Origin: Thalassotalea sp. LPB0316
Lineage (GTDB): Bacteria > Pseudomonadota > Gammaproteobacteria > Enterobacterales > Alteromonadaceae
Assembly: GCF_014898095.1 (NCBI RefSeq)
Contig: NZ_CP062946.1
Coordinates: forward strand, 1,178,001 to 1,242,000
DNA length: 64,000 bases
Direction of reading: 5' to 3'
The notes beneath the pieces are model-generated. The model did not search any database and was not told where the DNA came from. It saw only the letters and a program-made list of their open reading frames with translations. This document shows positions 46,846 to 57,027 of the stretch, piece after piece. Each line of letters begins with the position of its first letter. The stretch's first letter is position 1. Both the position numbers and the translations under genes were made by a program.

Positions 46846-47988
46846 TTGAGTGTTATCAATCAAATGTTAAAGGATTTAGATGAGCGCAAGCCTGAGCAGC
46901 TCTCCCCAGCTCAAGGTCATCAAGTGCCGATAACACCCGCGAAAAAGCCAGTTAGCTTAGTTTTTGTTGTCATTACTTTGTTGTTACTTAACGCCGTGGG
47001 TTGGTTTATTTATCAACTTTATCAAGAAAACAAAGCGTTAAAGGCTAATGCATCTGAACAACAGCAGGTGTTAGCAAATCGTGCTGAGCAGCCACAACCG
47101 CGTAGCCATTCAAGTACATCAAACGCTCATAACTCACAAACTATCGTCGAGCCCAATAGTCAGCAAGAAGTTAATAGCGAAAGCCACATAACTATTGCTG
47201 AGCAGCCAAAAACGATAAAAGCTGCTCATTTAGCCAATCAAAAAAACGCGCCTGAGCAAATTGCAACGCCGCAAGTTAATGCGGCTGCAAGTGAGCCAGC
47301 GGTACAACAAGCGCAATTACCCGAAGAAACCTTACCCGAGCGCGAGTATCAGCCTGCCATAGTTAAACAAGCCGAGCCTAGTCAGCCTCCGTCATTAACC
47401 GTTGCGCGCAAAAAACTCACTAGCGAACAATTACTCGAGCGAAAATTGGCGCAAGCAGAAAAAGCGATTGCTAATAATGAATTAGCGAAAGCGGAAGGCT
47501 TTTATGAGGAAGCCCTGATACTCGATCAAGATCAAGCTGAGGTGCGAAAACAACTGGCTGCCCTTTGGTATGGCCGCAAAGCTTATCAAGCGGCCTTAAA
47601 TTTATTACATCAAGGCAGTGCGATCGATTATAACAACAGCGAGTTTCGCTTAATGAAAGCCCGTATATACTTAACTATGGGTCAAGCTAGCAACGCGCTC
47701 TCGGAATTACTGACGTTAAAAGATGTTAATAGTGTTGAGTACCAAGCAATGATCGCTAGCACTGCGCAAGAGCTTCAACAGTATCAGCAAGCTATCGAGG
47801 CTTATCAGCAGTTAACCCGACTGCAGCCACACGATGGTCGTTGGTGGTTAGGCTTAGCCATTGCTTACGACACCAATGCGACCTTTGACCTAGCAAAAGA
47901 TGCCTATAAAAACGCAATATCTTTATCGGGAATTTCTGACTCTTCCATGGCATTTGCGCGTCAACGATTACAAGAATTAGGAGAATAA
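46846..47988 (+). CDS. mshN: MSHA biogenesis TPR protein MshN
   Basis: A 380-residue bitopic protein: cytoplasmic start SVINQMLKDLDERKPE, a membrane segment (about residues 34-55), a Gln/Glu-rich linker (about 60-185) and TPR repeats (about 195-375). The start codon is TTG directly after the mshM stop, with TTAGGAG upstream. The N-terminal motif is shared with GspB-like proteins, and MshM-MshN resemble the GspA-GspB pair. Confidence 0.87.
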   Translation: MSVINQMLKDLDERKPEQLSPAQGHQVPITPAKKPVSLVFVVITLLLLNAVGWFIYQLYQENKALKANASEQQQVLANRAEQPQPRSHSSTSNAHNSQTIVEPNSQQEVNSESHITIAEQPKTIKAAHLANQKNAPEQIATPQVNAAASEPAVQQAQLPEETLPEREYQPAIVKQAEPSQPPSLTVARKKLTSEQLLERKLAQAEKAIANNELAKAEGFYEEALILDQDQAEVRKQLAALWYGRKAYQAALNLLHQGSAIDYNNSEFRLMKARIYLTMGQASNALSELLTLKDVNSVEYQAMIASTAQELQQYQQAIEAYQQLTRLQPHDGRWWLGLAIAYDTNATFDLAKDAYKNAISLSGISDSSMAFARQRLQELGE

Positions 47989-47989
47989 T

Positions 47990-49705
47990 ATGGCGGCACC
48001 AAAACTAAAAATGCGCTTGGGCGATTTGTTAGTACATGAACATATCATTACTAACGAGCAGCTTATGCAGGCATTAAACAGCCAAAAATCTACTGGCCGT
48101 AAGTTAGGTGATACCCTGATCGAGCTTGGTTACATCGGTGAACGTCAACTGCTTGAATTTTTGGCGCAACAATTAGATGTTCCGTTCTTAGATATCAGTC
48201 AGCGCCGCATTCCCAACGAGGTTGCTAAACTTTTACCGGAAGTACATGCACGGCGTTTAAGGGCAATTATTATCGAAGATAAAGGTGCTAGCGTTGTTAT
48301 CGGTATGAGTGATCCCGCTGACTTAAATGGCTTAGATCAGTTAGAACAGTTATTGTCACCAAAACGTATCGAGTTGGCGGTAGTCATGGAGTCACAGCTT
48401 TATGATGCCTTTGATTCTCTTTATCGTAGAACGGCAGATATAGAGTCGTTTGCTAGTCAGCTCGAAGAAGAGTATACCCAAACAACAGATTTTGATTTAG
48501 GAAGTAACTTTTTAGACGATGGCGGTGATGCAACCGTTGGCAAACTCTTACAATCGGTATTTGAAGATGCCGTACAAATGCGAGCTTCTGATATTCATAT
48601 TGAGCCTGATGAAAAGAGTTTGCGAATTCGTCAACGTATCGATGGCGTATTACAAGAAAATGTCTTAAAAGAAAACAAGATTGCCTCAGCCGTTGCTTTG
48701 CGCTTAAAACTCATGGCGGGCTTAGATATTTCTGAAAAGCGTTTGCCGCAAGATGGTCGTTTTAATTTGCAAATTAAAGGCCACAGTGTTGATGTGCGGA
48801 TGTCGACTATGCCAGTGCAGTACGGTGAATCGGTGGTTATGCGTTTACTTGATCAAAGTGCTGGTTTGCTGTCGTTTGATGAAACGGGTATGCCAAAAGA
48901 TTTAGTTGAGCGCTTGCGCCATCAAATTACTCGTCCACACGGAATGGTCTTGGTAACAGGGCCAACGGGTAGCGGTAAAACAACCACACTTTACGCCGCA
49001 CTCAGTGAGCTAAACCAATCTACTAAAAAAATTATTACTGTTGAAGATCCGGTGGAATATCGCTTACCTCGGGTCAATCAGGTACAGGTTAATTCAAAAA
49101 TTAATTTAAATTTTTCTGATGTTTTACGCACCGCGTTACGTCAAGATCCCGATATCATCATGGTGGGTGAGATGCGTGACCATGAAACCGTTGAAATTGG
49201 TCTTCGAGGCGCGATCACCGGTCACTTAGTGTTATCAACTTTGCATACCAATGATGCCATCACCAGTGCCTTGCGTTTAATCGATATGGGGGCTGCGGGC
49301 TTCTTAGTCGGTAGTTCACTGCGAGCCGTTATTGCTCAACGTCTAGTTCGCCGCGTGTGTGATAGCTGTAGCGCCGATCACAAACCAGAGCCTCAAGAGT
49401 TATTTTGGTTGAAAAACCTCGTTGGCAATGATGTTGATAGCATGACTTTTAAGAAGGGACACGGTTGTCAAACCTGCCAATATACCGGTTATCGCGGCCG
49501 AATCGGTGTCTTTGAATTACTTGAAATGAATGAGCCGATGATGGCAGCCTTAAAGCGCGACGACGCGGAAGCTTTTACTGAGCTAGCAAAGAAAAATCCA
49601 ACGTTCAAACCGTTAGCTTTAGCCGCTTTTGATTATGCAGTACAAGGTATTACAAGTGTTGAAGAAGTGCTACGCTTAGTAGAAACCGTAGAGGTGGCAG
49701 GTTAG
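47990..49705 (+). CDS. mshE: MSHA pilus extension ATPase MshE
   Basis: A 571-residue hexameric ATPase of the PilB/GspE family. Two N-terminal MshEN motifs, RLGDLLVHEHIITNEQLMQA and KLGDTLIELGYIGERQLLEF, fit the known cyclic di-GMP-binding pattern of V. cholerae MshE. Walker A is GPTGSGKTTT; a four-cysteine zinc site (CDSC and CQTC) lies near the C-terminus. It powers pilus polymerisation, probably switched by cyclic di-GMP. It follows mshN by one base and precedes mshG by three. Confidence 0.95.
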   Translation: MAAPKLKMRLGDLLVHEHIITNEQLMQALNSQKSTGRKLGDTLIELGYIGERQLLEFLAQQLDVPFLDISQRRIPNEVAKLLPEVHARRLRAIIIEDKGASVVIGMSDPADLNGLDQLEQLLSPKRIELAVVMESQLYDAFDSLYRRTADIESFASQLEEEYTQTTDFDLGSNFLDDGGDATVGKLLQSVFEDAVQMRASDIHIEPDEKSLRIRQRIDGVLQENVLKENKIASAVALRLKLMAGLDISEKRLPQDGRFNLQIKGHSVDVRMSTMPVQYGESVVMRLLDQSAGLLSFDETGMPKDLVERLRHQITRPHGMVLVTGPTGSGKTTTLYAALSELNQSTKKIITVEDPVEYRLPRVNQVQVNSKINLNFSDVLRTALRQDPDIIMVGEMRDHETVEIGLRGAITGHLVLSTLHTNDAITSALRLIDMGAAGFLVGSSLRAVIAQRLVRRVCDSCSADHKPEPQELFWLKNLVGNDVDSMTFKKGHGCQTCQYTGYRGRIGVFELLEMNEPMMAALKRDDAEAFTELAKKNPTFKPLALAAFDYAVQGITSVEEVLRLVETVEVAG

Positions 49706-49708
49706 TAG

Positions 49709-50938
49709 ATGGCAGCATATGAATACATAGGTCGAGATGGCAGTGGCGCTCAGGTTAAAGGCGTCATTGATGCTGCCAATGCTGGTGCCGCCGCTGAACA
49801 ATTGTCTCGTCAGCGCATTACGCCAATCGCGATCAATGAAAAAGCGCAAGCGGCAGCATCGGCTAATATTGATATTGGCGATTTACTTGGTTTTGATCCG
49901 GTCTCTTTAGACGAGCTCATCGTCTTTTGTCGGCAAATGTATGCCTTGATGAAATCCGGTGTACCTATCTTACGCGCTATTAATGGGCTAAGCGAGTCAG
50001 CGACCTCGGATAAACTGCGCGACGTCTTAAAAGAGGTAGCAAAAGAGCTAGAAAATGGCTATGCCTTATCATCAGCGTTAAACAAACATCCTCGATTTTT
50101 TTCATCGTTGTTTGTCGCATTAATTCACGTTGGTGAAAATACGGGTAAATTAGACGAGTCTTTCATGCAACTTGCTAGTTATTTCGAACGTGAGCAAGAA
50201 ACCAAAAAGCGGATTAAAACAGCCATTCGCTATCCATCTTTCGTGTTAGCCGCGATCGCGATTGCCTTGGTGATTTTAAATATTTTCGTGATCCCAACCT
50301 TCGCCAACATGTTTACAAAGCTTGGCGCTGAGCTACCTTGGGCAACCAAAGCGTTAATTACAAGCTCAAACTTTTTCTTAAACTATTGGCCTCATATGTT
50401 ATTTGTTTTGGTGGCAGGCTTTTTTGGTATGCGCAATTACCTAAAAACCAAGCAGGGACGTTATGCATGGGACAAGCGAAAAACTAAAATGCCCATTGCC
50501 GGAGATATTATCGAGCGCTCTATTTTATCGCGCTTCTCCCATAGCTTCGCCATTGTCTTAAATGCAGGCGTACCAATGACCACGGGCTTATCACTGGTTG
50601 CTGATGCCGTTGACAATGCCTTTATGAGAGAAAAGATATTAGCGATGCGCTCAGCCATTGAAAGTGGTGAAAGTTTGTTGCGTTCGGCAGCAACGAGTCA
50701 ATTATTTACGCCGTTAGTGTTGCAGATGATAGCGGTTGGTGAAGAAACGGGGCGAATAGATGAGTTACTTGCCGAAGTGGGTGACTATTACGAGCGAGAA
50801 GTTGATTACGATTTAAGTATGTTAACCGCACGTATTGAGCCGATTATGATTGGTATTGTTGCTGGTATGGTACTTATTTTAGCCCTAGGTATTTTTACAC
50901 CGATGTGGGATATGATGTCGGCTTTCCAAGGTCGTTAA
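49709..50938 (+). CDS. mshG: MSHA platform protein MshG
   Basis: A 409-residue inner-membrane protein of the PilC/GspF family: two homologous GspF domains (about residues 75-198 and 275-398), each followed by membrane segments, with FCRQMYALMKSGVPI and FSHSFAIVLNAGVPM at their starts. It transmits the motion of MshE to the pilus. The stop overlaps the start of mshF (TAATG). Confidence 0.94.
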   Translation: MAAYEYIGRDGSGAQVKGVIDAANAGAAAEQLSRQRITPIAINEKAQAAASANIDIGDLLGFDPVSLDELIVFCRQMYALMKSGVPILRAINGLSESATSDKLRDVLKEVAKELENGYALSSALNKHPRFFSSLFVALIHVGENTGKLDESFMQLASYFEREQETKKRIKTAIRYPSFVLAAIAIALVILNIFVIPTFANMFTKLGAELPWATKALITSSNFFLNYWPHMLFVLVAGFFGMRNYLKTKQGRYAWDKRKTKMPIAGDIIERSILSRFSHSFAIVLNAGVPMTTGLSLVADAVDNAFMREKILAMRSAIESGESLLRSAATSQLFTPLVLQMIAVGEETGRIDELLAEVGDYYEREVDYDLSMLTARIEPIMIGIVAGMVLILALGIFTPMWDMMSAFQGR

Positions 50939-51444
50939 TGATGGCTGGTGAACTTGCAACCCAAAAAAAAGAAACGTGGCTGAGTGAGTTCATGCTCATT
51001 ATTGCGGTTATCGGTATACTTGTTGCAAGTTTTATTAAGTATTTTGGCAAAAACGAAGACGACTTTAATCACGCAGGGCTCAAGCGAATGGCCAATACCT
51101 TCTCGAGTAAGGTTAATTTAGTGCACGGCCAGTGGTTAATGGATGATCAACCCTCGATTGTTAGGCTGAGAACCAAAGATGTTGATGGCAACGACATCAT
51201 TGAGTTAATTCATGTCAATAACAAAGGGTGGATAGCCAGTCGCAGTCGACAACTAGATTGTTTTGATATTTGGCAGCAGGCAATGGATACCCCGCTCAAT
51301 TTTATGAATGAAACGATCGCCGTGATCGTGCTCAATCGACATGATGAAAATGAGCAAGTGTGCCGTTACGCGTTATCGACAGGCAGTTATTTAGAGTATT
51401 CACCGAAAACTGGCCAGGTGGTTACCGTAAAGAATTCGAGCTAG
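50938..51444 (+). CDS. mshF: MSHA biogenesis protein MshF
   Basis: A 168-residue bitopic protein with one N-terminal membrane segment (about residues 17-35) and a periplasmic domain. The ATG at 50938 overlaps the mshG stop by one base and AAGG lies upstream; the next ATG at 50941 is equally open. Assigned mainly by position and form. Confidence 0.8.
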   Translation: MMAGELATQKKETWLSEFMLIIAVIGILVASFIKYFGKNEDDFNHAGLKRMANTFSSKVNLVHGQWLMDDQPSIVRLRTKDVDGNDIIELIHVNNKGWIASRSRQLDCFDIWQQAMDTPLNFMNETIAVIVLNRHDENEQVCRYALSTGSYLEYSPKTGQVVTVKNSS

Positions 51445-51554
51445 TTAACCTTGCTTAAAACAGTTGTAATAAGTTGTAACTTGGTTAATTTATAAGTGAC
51501 TTATCTAATATTAAGTTGCTAGAATGTAATTATTATTATTGATTAGAGGTAGTT

Positions 51555-52166
51555 ATGAGAAAACAAAGTGGTTTTACCCTCATCGAGTTAGTAGTTGTCG
51601 TTGTTATCCTAGGCTTTTTGGCTGTGACTGCGATCCCTAAATTTATCGACTTAACCGACCAAGCTAAGCAAGCTAATATTGAAGGTATGGCGGGTGGCTT
51701 CGCAACGGGTGTTTCGCTTGTTCGCGCACAATGGGAAGCGGAAGGTCGTCCACAAAATTCGAGCGGTCAAAACGGCGTAACCTATGACGGTATTCCTTTG
51801 GTATTAACTACTGAGAATCAAGCTAATGGTATTCGCCCTGGCTATGTAACAGGTTTAACCGATGGTGCAACTTTAGGCGGCGGTTTTGATGCAAACAACT
51901 GTGAAGAAATTTGGTTAAATATTTTGCAACAGCCTCCTGGTGTAACAACTGATATTAACACCTTGAATAACGACAGCTCGATTAACTACTTCGTTAGTAA
52001 AAGCGGTACTTCACAAACCTCGACTTGTCACTATTATTTAAAAGAAAGCTTGAATCGAGACAGTAATGGCCAATGGGAAAACCCAAGTAATAGTACCTCG
52101 GTGGGCAACAGCTTTACTTATGCACCAGCAACGAACACTGTTGTGATCCATATTAACCAACAATAA
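51555..52166 (+). CDS. mshB: MSHA-type prepilin (MshB-like)
   Basis: A 203-residue type IV prepilin. The leader MRKQSG is cut before Phe, followed by FTLIELVVVVVILGFLAVTA with Glu at +5. Two C-terminal-half cysteines (in NNCEEIW and STCHYY) can form the pilin disulfide. It is the first pilin after mshF, the place of mshB in Vibrio, but is longer than the next two. A 110-base AT-rich gap before it could hold a promoter. Confidence 0.8.
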   Translation: MRKQSGFTLIELVVVVVILGFLAVTAIPKFIDLTDQAKQANIEGMAGGFATGVSLVRAQWEAEGRPQNSSGQNGVTYDGIPLVLTTENQANGIRPGYVTGLTDGATLGGGFDANNCEEIWLNILQQPPGVTTDINTLNNDSSINYFVSKSGTSQTSTCHYYLKESLNRDSNGQWENPSNSTSVGNSFTYAPATNTVVIHINQQ

Positions 52167-52198
52167 TGATTAAAATTTCCAAAAAAAGGATATAAAAG

Positions 52199-52693
52199 AT
52201 GAAAAATATTCAACGCCAAGCAGGTTTTACCCTGATTGAACTTGTGGTCGTTATCGTAATTCTTGGTATTTTAGCAGCAACAGCCGCGCCAAAATTTATC
52301 GATTTACAAGACGATGCTAAAACAGCAACCTTGCAAGCGATTAAAGGGTCAATGGAAAGTGCTGCTACCTTAGTACAGTCTAAATCATTGATTGCAGGTA
52401 ATGAGAAAGCTGCAACTGGCACAGTAACCGTTAATTCAGCAACACTCAATATTGTTTATGGTTATCCTCGTGATTCAGTTGTGGCCGATTGGACAGATCA
52501 ATTATTAGATATTGATACAGCAGAGTTTGAAGTGTTATTAGCTGACGGTGGCAATGGTATTTATGTTGTACCGGCTGGCAGTGCACCATCATCAGGTGAT
52601 CCTTCTGAATGCTTTGTGCTATATACGCAAGCTACAGCATCAGGTAGCCCTGTAGTTGTTGAACGTCCAGTTATCAGCCTTGATGAGTGCTAA
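52199..52693 (+). CDS. mshA: MSHA major pilin (MshA), copy 1
   Basis: A 164-residue prepilin. The leader MKNIQRQAG precedes FTLIELVVV; Glu +5 is present. A YGYP motif and a C-terminal disulfide pair (SECFVLY and the final DEC) match MshA. A terminator directly follows, as expected for a highly transcribed pilin. From the -1 Gly to DLQDDA it is identical to the next pilin over 32 residues, after which they diverge. Which copy is the main subunit cannot be told from sequence. Confidence 0.85.
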   Translation: MKNIQRQAGFTLIELVVVIVILGILAATAAPKFIDLQDDAKTATLQAIKGSMESAATLVQSKSLIAGNEKAATGTVTVNSATLNIVYGYPRDSVVADWTDQLLDIDTAEFEVLLADGGNGIYVVPAGSAPSSGDPSECFVLYTQATASGSPVVVERPVISLDEC

Positions 52694-52711
52694 TTTAAAA
52701 TAATTATCAAC

Positions 52712-52733
52712 GAGGAGTTTGCGCTCCTCTTTT
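52712..52733 (+). terminator. Terminator after pilin copy 1
   Basis: GAGGAG-TTTGCG-CTCCTC followed by TTTT. It probably lets only part of the transcripts proceed to the downstream pilin genes. Confidence 0.75.
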
Positions 52734-52756
52734 GATTTATGCAGTAGATAGTTGTG

Positions 52757-53251
52757 ATGAAAAAACAAAACGGTTTTACCCTGATTGAGCTAGTCGTTGT
52801 TATCGTTATTTTAGGTATTTTAGCGGCGACCGCAGCGCCTAAATTTATCGACTTACAAGATGATGCAAGAACAGCGACAGTGGAAGCGGCAAAAGGTGCG
52901 TTAGAGTCAATGGCGGCGATGACATACAGCAAGTCATTGATTGAAAATACTGAAAAACTAGCAGATAGCAGTGTCGAGGTTAATGGTGTCACGGTGACTA
53001 CCCGGTATGGTTATCCACGCTCTAATGATGCCGCAGCGCTTGCCGTTATTCGCGATGAATTATTGCAAATATCTGACGACTATGATGTGGTACTAAACTC
53101 CAATAATGTTACGGTTTTTATCTTTCCCAAAGGTCTCTATGAGCCAGCGGTTTACGGTAACTTAAATACCTTTTTAGTGCCGTGTATTGCCGCTTACAGT
53201 GAAGCTGCGCAAGAAGGTGGTAGCCCTGAAATCAAGTCAAATCCTTGCTAG
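52757..53251 (+). CDS. mshA: MSHA major pilin (MshA), copy 2
   Basis: A 164-residue prepilin with leader MKKQNG and FTLIELVVV. The ATG at 52757 is preferred over the GTG one codon before. YGYP and a C-terminal disulfide pair (VPCIAAY and the final NPC) match copy 1, but the surface-exposed part is quite different. A strong terminator follows. Probably a tandem duplicate kept as an alternative or mixed subunit. Confidence 0.85.
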   Translation: MKKQNGFTLIELVVVIVILGILAATAAPKFIDLQDDARTATVEAAKGALESMAAMTYSKSLIENTEKLADSSVEVNGVTVTTRYGYPRSNDAAALAVIRDELLQISDDYDVVLNSNNVTVFIFPKGLYEPAVYGNLNTFLVPCIAAYSEAAQEGGSPEIKSNPC

Positions 53252-53276
53252 TCAATAGCGAGTATTGCATGGTAAG

Positions 53277-53298
53277 AGGAGACATTGTCTCCTTTTTT
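53277..53298 (+). terminator. Terminator after pilin copy 2
   Basis: AGGAGAC-ATT-GTCTCCT followed by six Ts, a perfect seven-base stem. Confidence 0.9.
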
Positions 53299-53430
53299 AT
53301 TGTCGGTAAAAAAATATTTATATCTATCTGCGTTTTTAAATGAGCAAGTTTAACTAAAAAGCGTTACTATTCATGTAGGTAAGCAAAACTTATTGATAAC
53401 GCATAGAGTTATAGGTTGTTACAACTAATT

Positions 53431-53877
53431 ATGAAACAACGAGGTTTCACGCTCATCGAGCTGATTATTACCATTATTATCTTAGGTATCTTGGCGGTGG
53501 TCGTCGCGCCGCGGTTTAGCTCGTCTGAAAGTTATCAAGAGCATAGCTATCGCGCCCAATCCATTGCGCTAATTCGCGCTGTTCAATTACGGGCGATGCA
53601 ACAAACAAGCACGAACTTTGGTTGTCATGCGGTGAATGTAACAAGTAGTCAAATTGCCAGTGATGACACGGCCCCATGTAATATCAACCCTTTAGTTGTC
53701 GCTATTGAGCCAAACGATGATGTTAGCTTTAACTTAAATGGCGGTGACGGCACTATTTTATTCAATAATTTTGGCGTACCACAGGGCGACTGCTCAGGTG
53801 GTTGCTTAATTACCATCGATGGTGTTGATGATTTGGTTATTCAAATCGAATCACAAGGATACATCCATGCGATATAG
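53431..53877 (+). CDS. mshC: MSHA minor prepilin MshC
   Basis: A 148-residue prepilin with leader MKQRG and FTLIELIITIIILGILAVVV. The ATG at 53431 gives the usual short leader; a TTG at 53416 would lengthen it to ten residues. The palindrome GTTG-TTA-CAAC sits just before the ATG. Position after the major pilin matches mshC. Ends overlapping mshD by 11 bases. Confidence 0.85.
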   Translation: MKQRGFTLIELIITIIILGILAVVVAPRFSSSESYQEHSYRAQSIALIRAVQLRAMQQTSTNFGCHAVNVTSSQIASDDTAPCNINPLVVAIEPNDDVSFNLNGGDGTILFNNFGVPQGDCSGGCLITIDGVDDLVIQIESQGYIHAI

Positions 53878-54424
53878 CAAACGCGAGCGCGGTTTTACGC
53901 TAGTAGAAATTATTATCGGGATTGTTGTTATCTCGTTGTCATTTTCGATTATTTCGACCTTAGTACTGCCAGCTACCGAGCAAAGTGCAGATCAAGTCCA
54001 ACAAATAAAAGCCGCAGAATTAGGGCAGTCATTGCTAACAGAAATATTAGGTAAAGCCTACGATGAGCAGCCTGGTGTTTCTGGTGGGATCTATCGCTGC
54101 AATGACAACGGACAGCCCAATTGTAGTTTAACGCTGGGCCCTGAAGCCGGTGAGAGTCGCAATAACTATAACGACGTTGATGATTATGATGAGATCACTC
54201 AGCTTGCAGGTGAAAATATTCAAAACGCATTGGGTGAAAACCTCGGTGATTACTATCTCGGATTTGTCGTTGATGTTTCGGTGGTTTACGATGGCGATTT
54301 CAATGGGGTTGATGATTATCTCGAAAGTGGCAGTAGCAACCAATTGGCCAAGTTAGTGACGGTAGAAATTACTACGCCTAGTAACCAAGTTATTAGCTTT
54401 TCAGGTTATAGGACCAATTACTAA
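53867..54424 (+). CDS. mshD: MSHA minor prepilin MshD
   Basis: A 185-residue prepilin-like protein starting MRYSKRERG, cut before FTLVEIIIGIVVISLSFS. AAGGA lies seven bases before the ATG, which is inside the end of mshC. An upstream in-frame ATG at 53819 is not plausible for a prepilin leader. The acidic stretch around DVDDYDEI may bind calcium. The stop overlaps mshO (TAATG). Confidence 0.85.
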   Translation: MRYSKRERGFTLVEIIIGIVVISLSFSIISTLVLPATEQSADQVQQIKAAELGQSLLTEILGKAYDEQPGVSGGIYRCNDNGQPNCSLTLGPEAGESRNNYNDVDDYDEITQLAGENIQNALGENLGDYYLGFVVDVSVVYDGDFNGVDDYLESGSSNQLAKLVTVEITTPSNQVISFSGYRTNY

Positions 54425-55221
54425 TGCGTATCTTAGCGAAGGGATTTACCTTAATCGAGCTTGTTACCGTATTGGTGTTGCTTGGGGTTTTGTCAGTCGG
54501 TATTTCGGGCTTTATCGGTGTGACAACGCAAATTTACGTCGACGTAACCACGCGAGATGAATTGATTGCCAGTGCTCGCTTTTCCATCGAACGTCTCAAT
54601 CGCGAGATCAGAGGGGCATTGCCTAATAGTATTCGCACGCTTAATAACGATCGCTGCCTTGAGTTTACGCCTGCGCCATTAAGTGCGGTCTATACCCAGC
54701 TTAGCGTAGCGCCTGACCCACAAACTGATGAAATAAAATTTATCCGCTTCTTTAGTGATGGCGCGAACTTGTATAACGATGATCTCGAGGTTATTGTTTA
54801 TCCGTTATCTCCAAGTGATGTTTATGATAACAACGACAAACGCGCTGCCATCAATAGCTTGGATCAAACGGGTAACGAGTGGACACTTACGCTAAGCGCA
54901 AATAAGCAGTTTCCAGCCCATTCGCCAACTTCGCGTCTTTACTTTGTTCAATCACCAATAAGTTACTGTATTGATGCCGATGTGTCGGGTGAAAATGGCA
55001 AGTTATATCGCTATCAAAACTACAACGGCTATAGTAATGGCGTGCCGAATAGTACCGGTGTATTAATGGCACAGTCTCTTGATATTAGTGGCAGTATTCC
55101 GTTTAGATATGCTGAGGCAACACGGCTGCGTAATGCGATTGTGTTAATTAATATCAGCTTTGCTGCTAATGATGAAACCATCAGTTTTAACAATGAAATT
55201 CAGGTGCCTAATGTTCCGTAA
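54424..55221 (+). CDS. mshO: MSHA minor prepilin MshO
   Basis: A 265-residue prepilin-like protein with leader MRILAKG and FTLIELVTVLVLLGVLSVG, then a large globular part with two cysteines (NDRCLEF and ISYCIDA). Larger minor pilins of this kind (GspJ/PilW-like) take part in the priming tip complex. Overlaps both neighbours. Confidence 0.87.
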   Translation: MRILAKGFTLIELVTVLVLLGVLSVGISGFIGVTTQIYVDVTTRDELIASARFSIERLNREIRGALPNSIRTLNNDRCLEFTPAPLSAVYTQLSVAPDPQTDEIKFIRFFSDGANLYNDDLEVIVYPLSPSDVYDNNDKRAAINSLDQTGNEWTLTLSANKQFPAHSPTSRLYFVQSPISYCIDADVSGENGKLYRYQNYNGYSNGVPNSTGVLMAQSLDISGSIPFRYAEATRLRNAIVLINISFAANDETISFNNEIQVPNVP

Positions 55222-55684
55222 TCGCACATTGCCCATCGGGCCAAAACATCAATCGGGTAGCATGTTGGTGATCGCCATTTTCATTATGGTGGTCATGTTG
55301 TTAATTGGTGCGGCAATGGTCAATATTTTAGCCACCAGTGGCCAAACAGTCGCGTATGAGGTTTCAGGCACTCGGGCTTACCTTGCGGCAAACTCAGGTG
55401 CGCAACGAAAATTACTTGAAATTTTTCCACTCGACGACGGTGTTAACAACGGTCAAGCGAAAATGTGTGATGGGTCTGATTTGCTCACTGCGCCCTCATC
55501 AACATCCAATCAAACCTTTCAACTGGTGGTTGACCACAATAAGAACCGTTGCAACGTTGCTGTTAGTTGCGAAGATTTTCATCACGATAATGTAACTTAT
55601 TACCAAATTGCCAGTACGGCGACCTGTGATCTCGGTGCTGATAGTACCTCTAGAACTGTTATTATAGAAGCGAGAAGCCTTTAA
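55211..55684 (+). CDS. mshP: MSHA minor prepilin-like protein MshP
   Basis: A 157-residue GspK/PilX-like protein: a basic start, then QSGSMLVIAIFIMVVMLLIGAAMV, lacking a classical Glu +5, and a periplasmic domain with cysteines. The ATG at 55211 lies in the end of mshO with AGGTG upstream. It is the last msh gene; mshQ, expected next, is absent and mreB follows. Confidence 0.85.
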   Translation: MFRNRTLPIGPKHQSGSMLVIAIFIMVVMLLIGAAMVNILATSGQTVAYEVSGTRAYLAANSGAQRKLLEIFPLDDGVNNGQAKMCDGSDLLTAPSSTSNQTFQLVVDHNKNRCNVAVSCEDFHHDNVTYYQIASTATCDLGADSTSRTVIIEARSL

Positions 55685-55862
55685 TTTTATCGAGTAAAAG
55701 TCGTTCATTAATTGGTATCTGATAAAAACATCATGCCCTAGCAGCAACTTTGCTATTTTTCTTGAATTTTTTTGCGTTTTTTTTAATTTTACATGCCACA
55801 TCTTTGCCAAGGTGGGGTATGATGTCGGATAATTTCGCAAAAGTATTTATAGCTGTTGATAG

Positions 55863-55876
55863 CAACGTAAACGTTG
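55863..55876 (+). promoter_or_regulatory. Hairpin in the mreB leader
   Basis: CAACG-TAAA-CGTTG lies 30 bases before the mreB start, extended weakly by GTTGATA on both sides of the stem. It could affect translation or mRNA stability. Its role is not known. Confidence 0.35.
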
Positions 55877-55903
55877 ATAAATCAGCATGTAAAAGGTTAA
55901 TAA

Positions 55904-56950
<1,047 letters not shown>

Positions 56951-56959
56951 GCTCTTTAG

Positions 56960-56981
56960 CCAACCTAGTGAACTAGGTTGG
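56960..56981 (+). repeat. Hairpin between mreB and mreC
   Basis: CCAACCTAGT paired with ACTAGGTTGG, a perfect ten-base stem with a two-base centre, without a T-run behind it. It may be a partial terminator or an mRNA 3'-end stabiliser, which would fit the need for more MreB than MreC. Confidence 0.55.
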
Positions 56982-57027
56982 TTGAGCCCCTCTTGGTTGC
57001 CCTTAATTAAAAGGTGATTCGAATTTA

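Noticed and set aside
54128..54356. Small frames on both strands inside mshD
   Set aside because: They lie wholly inside mshD in other frames and reflect its repetitive Asp/Asn codons.
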